DNA from: JAHEJB01 sp037969195 | GTDB lineage: Bacteria; Bacteroidota; Rhodothermia; Rhodothermales; Rubricoccaceae | DNA: 10,704 bases | NCBI GenBank assembly: GCA_037969195.1 | Contig: JBBKWZ010000169.1 | Location: forward strand, 1 to 10,704 | Reading direction: 5' to 3' | Shown here: one piece after another, positions 6,986 to 10,704 of the stretch | How positions within the stretch are numbered: the first letter of the stretch is position 1 | Layout of the letters: each line of letters begins with the position of its first letter | Notes under the pieces: generated by a model | Databases searched by the model: none | Seen by the model: only the letters and a program-made list of their open reading frames with translations | Told to the model about the DNA's origin: nothing | Program-made: the position numbers and the translations under genes

Positions 6986-7441
6986 TCAGACGCTCGCGCG
7001 GTCTTTGTTCGCCTGCTTGACCATCGCGCCATACGCACCCACCCACCAATCGCTGTCGCGCATCATTTTGGTCACAGTGATGGACTGGAAGCGTGGGATG
7101 ATTCCAATGAGGGCGGGCGGGATCTCCAACCAGCGACCTTCGAGCATGAGGCTCTCAAACTGCTCGGCAACCTGACGGGTCCACCGCCAGTCGTCCCGAA
7201 GCTTCTCGGATTTCTTCCAATAGTTCCGATCGTCCCAGGCCTGGGCGCTGGTTTCAATGGTTTCCTCGATTCCGCGCAGGCTGTAAACAAGAAACGCGAG
7301 CATGTCCTTCGCCTCCTCGTCGAATGTGCTCGAAGCGAGGCTCTGGTTCTGGGCAAGAAGACGTAGCACCTCTGCGCAGCTTCTCAAATGGGCATTGCGG
7401 CGTTTGGCCGGCGTATCGCCGAAGTTGATAATCCGACTCAT
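6986..7441 (-). CDS. Conserved hypothetical protein, alpha-helical, MSRIIN N-terminus
   Basis: A 151-residue protein of unknown function. I recall similar proteins beginning MSRIIN and annotated hypothetical in several phyla (Chloroflexota among them), but I cannot name a family. It is predicted to be almost entirely helical and soluble, with a basic N-terminus (TPAKRRNAHLRS), an acidic helix (FDEEAKDMLAFLVYSLRGIEE) and a Trp-rich charged segment (WDDRNYWKKSEKLRDDWRW). No signal peptide, membrane segment or catalytic motif is visible. A longer frame with ATG at 7480 exists, but the MSRIIN start at 7441 was chosen because the extra 13 residues look non-conserved and run into the divergent promoter region. 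It is the first gene of a tight pair with the PD-(D/E)XK-like protein, 3 nt apart, so a shared function is likely but unproven. Confidence 0.75.
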   Translation of the reverse strand: MSRIINFGDTPAKRRNAHLRSCAEVLRLLAQNQSLASSTFDEEAKDMLAFLVYSLRGIEETIETSAQAWDDRNYWKKSEKLRDDWRWTRQVAEQFESLMLEGRWLEIPPALIGIIPRFQSITVTKMMRDSDWWVGAYGAMVKQANKDRASV

Positions 7442-7577
7442 CCTCTGTAGCAAGCTGACGTGCCATAAAGCTACGCTCACTGGCAGGGGAAGAAAAGAAC
7501 CGATAGATGGCGGTTTCCGTGTGAAACGGAGCGATTTCAGTTACTTTGCTTTTGGCTTTGGCGGGCTTTTTCGCTGC
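7442..7577. promoter_or_regulatory. Divergent intergenic region between hypothetical gene and LD-carboxypeptidase gene
   Basis: 136 nt separate two divergent start codons, so promoters for both directions should lie here. Two small overlapping inverted repeats are visible: GTTTC/GAAAC (7513-7517 and 7523-7527) and TCCGT/ACGGA (7516-7520 and 7526-7530). Three TTTG-containing words follow each other at about 7544-7560. They recall the TTTG elements of Bacteroidota promoters, but the spacing does not fit the full consensus, so no precise -10/-33 is called. Confidence 0.3.
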
Positions 7578-8714
7578 ATGCCGCGTCCCCCACTTTGCAT
7601 CGTAGCTCCTGTGTCTCAATCCGACGAGCAAACTCTTGATCTTGGCCTCTCCAGGCGCAACGTCCTTCGGACGCTGGGTCTTGGTGCCTTGGCAGCACCT
7701 CTTGCGCTTTCGGCTGCCGCGCAACGCATTCCCACAAGTGATCTTCCATCAGGTGGGCCATCGACCGGCGCGCGTCCCTTGCTTCGTCCGCCCCGTCTGC
7801 GCCGAGGTGCACGAATTGGCCTGGTAGCTCCGGCAGGCCATCTGGACAGGATTAGCCAGCTCGAAGAAACGGAAGAGCAACTGAATCGGATGGGGTTTCA
7901 GTCGAAGTCGGGCCGGCACGTGATGTCACGACACGGATACCTGGCCGGTACCGATGAGGAGCGGGCAGAAGACATCATGGAGATGTTCACCGATCCGGAT
8001 GTGGACGCCATCCTAGCGCTTCGCGGTGGCTGGGGGTGTGCTCGAATCCTTCCTCTCCTCAACTACGAAGTGATCCGGGCCAACCCAAAAGCGCTGATCG
8101 GATATTCAGATATCACGGCGTTGTTGTTGGCGATCTATGCAAAAAGCGGCCTGGTAACATTCCATGGGCCGGTTGGTCGAAGCACGTGGAATGACCGAAC
8201 GGTGGAAGCCTTCAAAGATGTGTTGATGCGCGGCGAGCGCCTTCACCTTGATCCCGTTTACGAAGATGGGACCCGTAGGCGAAGTGCCGATCCCATCCAC
8301 CCGATCCGTGGAGGAATCGCAGAAGGCCCTCTCGTCGGCGGAAATCTTTCCGTCGTTTCGGCGCTGATCGGCACGCCGTACATGCCCGATTTCGCCAACC
8401 ACGTTGTTTTTTTCGAAGAGGTCAGCGAGCAACTTTATCGTGTGGATCGACTGCTGACGCAGTTTGTTCTGGCCGGTTCGTTCAAAGATTGCGCGGCAAT
8501 TGTATTCGGTCAATGCGCTCGTTGTACAGGAGATTCGGGCATTGGCGGCCTGACCTGGCTACTTCGCGACCACCTCCTTCCCCTCCGAAAACCAGCATGG
8601 ACGGGCGCGCCTATCGGCCACGTTTCTCCCGTCTACACGCTACCCATTGGTATACCGGTAATCACAGATTCCACTATGGGAATGCTGCGGATGCTTGAGC
8701 CCGCGGTCGTTTAG
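7578..8714 (+). CDS. LD-carboxypeptidase (peptidase S66) with twin-arginine signal
   Basis: A 378-residue serine peptidase that would cleave the L,D-bond before the terminal D-alanine of peptidoglycan tetrapeptides. The core motifs are all present: RGGWGCARILPLL (149-161), the nucleophile in IGYSD (Ser177), the GGNLSVVSALIGTPY segment, the catalytic Glu in FFEEVSEQLYRVDR (Glu280 or 281), and the catalytic His in PIGHVSPVYTLPIG (His348). The N-terminus carries a twin-arginine signal, LSRRNVLRTLGLGALAAPLALSAAA, with the arginines at 26-27, predicting folded export to the periplasm. The frame is open much further upstream (to 7302), but that part overlaps the divergent gene. ATG 7578 was chosen; GTG 7611 would place the arginine pair at 15-16 and is a credible alternative. 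It converges on murJ with 57 nt between stops; no clear terminator hairpin is seen there. Confidence 0.9.
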   Translation: MPRPPLCIVAPVSQSDEQTLDLGLSRRNVLRTLGLGALAAPLALSAAAQRIPTSDLPSGGPSTGARPLLRPPRLRRGARIGLVAPAGHLDRISQLEETEEQLNRMGFQSKSGRHVMSRHGYLAGTDEERAEDIMEMFTDPDVDAILALRGGWGCARILPLLNYEVIRANPKALIGYSDITALLLAIYAKSGLVTFHGPVGRSTWNDRTVEAFKDVLMRGERLHLDPVYEDGTRRRSADPIHPIRGGIAEGPLVGGNLSVVSALIGTPYMPDFANHVVFFEEVSEQLYRVDRLLTQFVLAGSFKDCAAIVFGQCARCTGDSGIGGLTWLLRDHLLPLRKPAWTGAPIGHVSPVYTLPIGIPVITDSTMGMLRMLEPAVV

Positions 8715-8771
8715 TCACTGTCGCTGACGATCCCGTCGCGTGCCGGGTGGTTCTCAGCAAGGACGAACGCA

Positions 8772-10511
8772 TCAGCTGCTCTTCCGCTTAACGAAGCGAC
8801 CGATCCACGCTTGTCCTTCTTCGAAACGGAGGAGATGTCCAAAAATCAGGTAGGCGAAGCCGTAGACGCCGACAACTACCAATGCTTTCAGGAAGCTGGG
8901 CACTCCGGAATTAGCCAGCAACCAGTAAAGACCAGAGGCGGGAAGGGCCGCCGATACCGCCAACCCCATCATTTGGAGCGTTCGGCTTACCGGAAGATGA
9001 AAACCCTCCACCCGCCGACCGAGCGCAACTCGAAGCGCGGCGAGTTCCACCCACGCGCCGCAGGAGGCACCCGCAGCCAAACCCACGGCGGCCAGCGTGA
9101 GCGAATGAACGACCGGTGGTAGCCGAAGCGTTTCATTCAAAGAAAAGCCATCCAGCCAGAACATCAGAAACGCGCCGATGACGCCTGACACAACGACGCG
9201 CAACACGGCAATCTTGGCGGGCGTTTTCGTGTCGTTTAAGGCATAGAAACTGTTCTGGAGGAGGCGCGAAACGGAGGTGGCTCCGAGCCCCAGCGTGTAG
9301 CCGGCAAGGATGAGATAGACCAACCACGTGTCGTTGCCATCAAATGCGCCCCCGCCAAACAAAGCACCTACGATCAGTTTTCCGAAGACGAGATAACCCA
9401 CAACGGTCGGGATGATGAGGTAGAGCATCTGCAGCGTCGAGCGCAGGACTCTACCCTGAAAGGCCGCGAGGCGCTCCGCACTCAGGCGCGATAATTCTGG
9501 AAGCTCACTCGCAGCCACGCTCATCCCGAATAGCGATATCGGGAGCATGTACAAAACCAGCGCGGGCCGCAGGGCACCCAGCGTGCCTGCGGTTGCGAGT
9601 CCCGCCAGGATGACATCTACATAACTGGAAAGCTGCGCCACCCCGCGTCCCGCTACGACTGGCCCGAAAGCTTTGATCGAGTCCTTCACGCCCTCCACCG
9701 CGGTCGATGTCGAGAATCGAAATCCCCGAATCAGGCGGAAAACAAGTGGAAGCTGGATGACAAATTGGAGGAAGCCGCCAACGAGCGCACCGAGGACGGC
9801 GGCGATCAGGAGCTTATTCAGGATCGGCACAGGAACGACCTCGAGCGCGCCTGATGCAAATGGATCCTCGAAGTACATCATCGCGGCCACGAAGAGCGCC
9901 GCGATGACGGCAACATTCATCAGCGTCGGCGCGAAATACGGCAGGAAGAAGCGTCGGTGGCTGTTAAGGATGCCAAGCGCCCACGCGGAGAGTGCTAGAA
10001 ACGCAGCCATCGGAAGCGTAATCCTGAATGCGTAAACGGCCAGATCGAATCGGTTGATCGGCAGTTCCCCCGAGGCAACGCGCGCAGCATCTCCTAGAAA
10101 GCCCGGCGCGATCAGCGTAACGATGTACTTCGCGGCGACGACGCCGACAATCGTAAGAACCGTCACTGTGACGAGAAGCAACCCGAATACGGCACCAGCG
10201 AATCGTCCGGCGTCCCGTTCGCGGCCCTCCTCCAGCATCCGGCTATAGATAGGAATGAAGGAAGCGGACAATGTGCCTTCACCGAGGAGGTTGTTGAGCA
10301 GATTCGCACCCTTCATGACCAGTTGGTACACGTCCAGGTGGGCACCGAGGCCGAAGAAGAAGACCACCACTTTCTCCCGCACTAGCCCTAAGAGCCGGCT
10401 GGATAGAATGCCCGAAGCAATCAACAACGCAGCGCTACCGCCGCGCTTCTGTTCCGAAGGCTTTTCGACGACGGGGTTGGCGACCTCAAGTGAACCGGTC
10501 GGCTCAGACAT
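8772..10511 (-). CDS. murJ: MurJ-like lipid II flippase (MOP superfamily), divergent
   Basis: A 579-residue polytopic membrane protein of the MviN/MurJ family, with roughly 14 hydrophobic segments. In E. coli, MurJ moves lipid II across the inner membrane for peptidoglycan synthesis. The family start SSRLLGLVREKVVVFFFG is at 37-54, with Arg39 and Arg45 matching E. coli R18 and R24, and Asp60 matching D39. APGF, FLPYFAPTLMNVAV and FYALNDTKTPAKIAV match conserved family segments. However, the PNLLRR segment of E. coli (R52) reads GANLLNNLLGEG here, and the E. coli DRL position (R270) aligns to Val319 in LVLYMLPISLFG. The start is the ATG at 10511, which overlaps the 3' end of aroQ by 8 nt; a longer frame to 10565 lies wholly within aroQ. 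About 30 polar residues precede the first membrane segment. A different MOP transporter for another polyprenyl-linked substrate is the alternative. Confidence 0.85.
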   Translation of the reverse strand: MSEPTGSLEVANPVVEKPSEQKRGGSAALLIASGILSSRLLGLVREKVVVFFFGLGAHLDVYQLVMKGANLLNNLLGEGTLSASFIPIYSRMLEEGRERDAGRFAGAVFGLLLVTVTVLTIVGVVAAKYIVTLIAPGFLGDAARVASGELPINRFDLAVYAFRITLPMAAFLALSAWALGILNSHRRFFLPYFAPTLMNVAVIAALFVAAMMYFEDPFASGALEVVPVPILNKLLIAAVLGALVGGFLQFVIQLPLVFRLIRGFRFSTSTAVEGVKDSIKAFGPVVAGRGVAQLSSYVDVILAGLATAGTLGALRPALVLYMLPISLFGMSVAASELPELSRLSAERLAAFQGRVLRSTLQMLYLIIPTVVGYLVFGKLIVGALFGGGAFDGNDTWLVYLILAGYTLGLGATSVSRLLQNSFYALNDTKTPAKIAVLRVVVSGVIGAFLMFWLDGFSLNETLRLPPVVHSLTLAAVGLAAGASCGAWVELAALRVALGRRVEGFHLPVSRTLQMMGLAVSAALPASGLYWLLANSGVPSFLKALVVVGVYGFAYLIFGHLLRFEEGQAWIGRFVKRKSS

Positions 10512-10704
10512 GCGCGTTATCCTCAATGATTGAGCGCACTGCGAGGTGGTAGCCTGGCTGACCAAGCCCCGTGATCACACCCTTGCACACCGCTGAAAGT
10601 ATCAACTGGTGTCGAAATTCTTCGCGGGCGTGGACGTTGGAAATGTGCACCTCAACAACTGGAGTTCCGATCGCGGCAATGGCATCGCGGAGCGCCACGC
10701 TCGT
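10504..10704 (-). CDS. aroQ: Type II 3-dehydroquinate dehydratase, C-terminal part
   Basis: Cytosolic shikimate-pathway enzyme that dehydrates 3-dehydroquinate to 3-dehydroshikimate. Only the C-terminal 66 codons are in the window; the frame stays open to the last base and reads T-S-V-A-L-R-D-A-I, which matches the 'HTSVALRDA' segment of the family, so the GTG at 10698 is not a start. PVVEVHISNVHAREEFR contains the conserved substrate-binding E-x-H-x-S-N and the following R-E-x-x-R. It is followed by the usual C-terminal GVITGLGQPGYHLAVRSI. All family residues in this part are intact. Its stop lies 8 nt inside the murJ start, so murJ translation is probably coupled to aroQ. Confidence 0.93.
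   Translation of the reverse strand, partial: TSVALRDAIAAIGTPVVEVHISNVHAREEFRHQLILSAVCKGVITGLGQPGYHLAVRSIIEDNAHV

Noticed and set aside
7302..7577. Long N-terminal extension of the LD-carboxypeptidase
   Set aside because: The extension overlaps the divergent hypothetical gene, has no homology-like pattern and would bury the twin-arginine signal far from the N-terminus.
8715..8771. Bidirectional terminator between the convergent LD-carboxypeptidase and murJ genes
   Set aside because: A terminator would be expected in this 57-nt gap, but I could find no stem longer than a few bases and no T-run.
10512..10565. Longer MurJ N-terminus (18 extra residues)
   Set aside because: The segment is the out-of-frame antiparallel-free shadow of the aroQ coding region; the ATG at 10511 gives the usual overlapping gene pair.

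Overview
The window looks like an ordinary chromosomal segment of a moderately GC-rich Gram-negative bacterium, most likely from the Bacteroidota/Rhodothermota/Balneolota side of the tree. This is inferred from gene content: a dAK/dGK-type deoxynucleoside kinase, a large outer-membrane beta-barrel protein ending in an aromatic-rich last strand, a stand-alone 'HsdR N-terminal' protein of the type common in Bacteroidota, and few clear Shine-Dalgarno sequences. There are no tRNA or rRNA genes, no CRISPR array, and no recognisable transposase, integrase or phage gene.

Left part, plus strand (1-4547): the 3' end of a deoxynucleoside kinase gene (cut by the window start) is followed 4 nt later by a 642-residue outer-membrane beta-barrel protein with a degenerate TonB-receptor-like plug. 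After a 191-nt gap comes an exported CubicO-type serine hydrolase with two small beta-rich C-terminal repeats. The 175 nt after it contain a decayed copy of the 3' end of the outer-membrane protein gene (core 4470-4541). The hydrolase gene is therefore bracketed by two similar outer-membrane-protein tails.

Middle part, minus strand (4548-7441): a 634-residue cyclic-nucleotide-binding / CBS-pair / DUF294 nucleotidyltransferase-like protein whose two catalytic aspartates are replaced. Upstream of it is a tight pair: a conserved alpha-helical protein of unknown function and a 149-residue PD-(D/E)XK nuclease-like protein, separated by only 3 nt.

Right part (7442-10704): a divergent intergenic region, then a plus-strand LD-carboxypeptidase (peptidase S66) with a twin-arginine signal. 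It converges on a minus-strand pair, aroQ (cut by the window end) and murJ, which overlap by 8 nt. LD-carboxypeptidase and MurJ both act in peptidoglycan metabolism, and the serine hydrolase could also act on a peptidoglycan-like or peptide substrate, so there is a loose cell-envelope theme. I see no complete new multi-gene system. The most interesting points are the catalytic-site loss in the DUF294 protein, the missing cavity arginines in the MurJ-like protein, and the outer-membrane-protein tail remnant.
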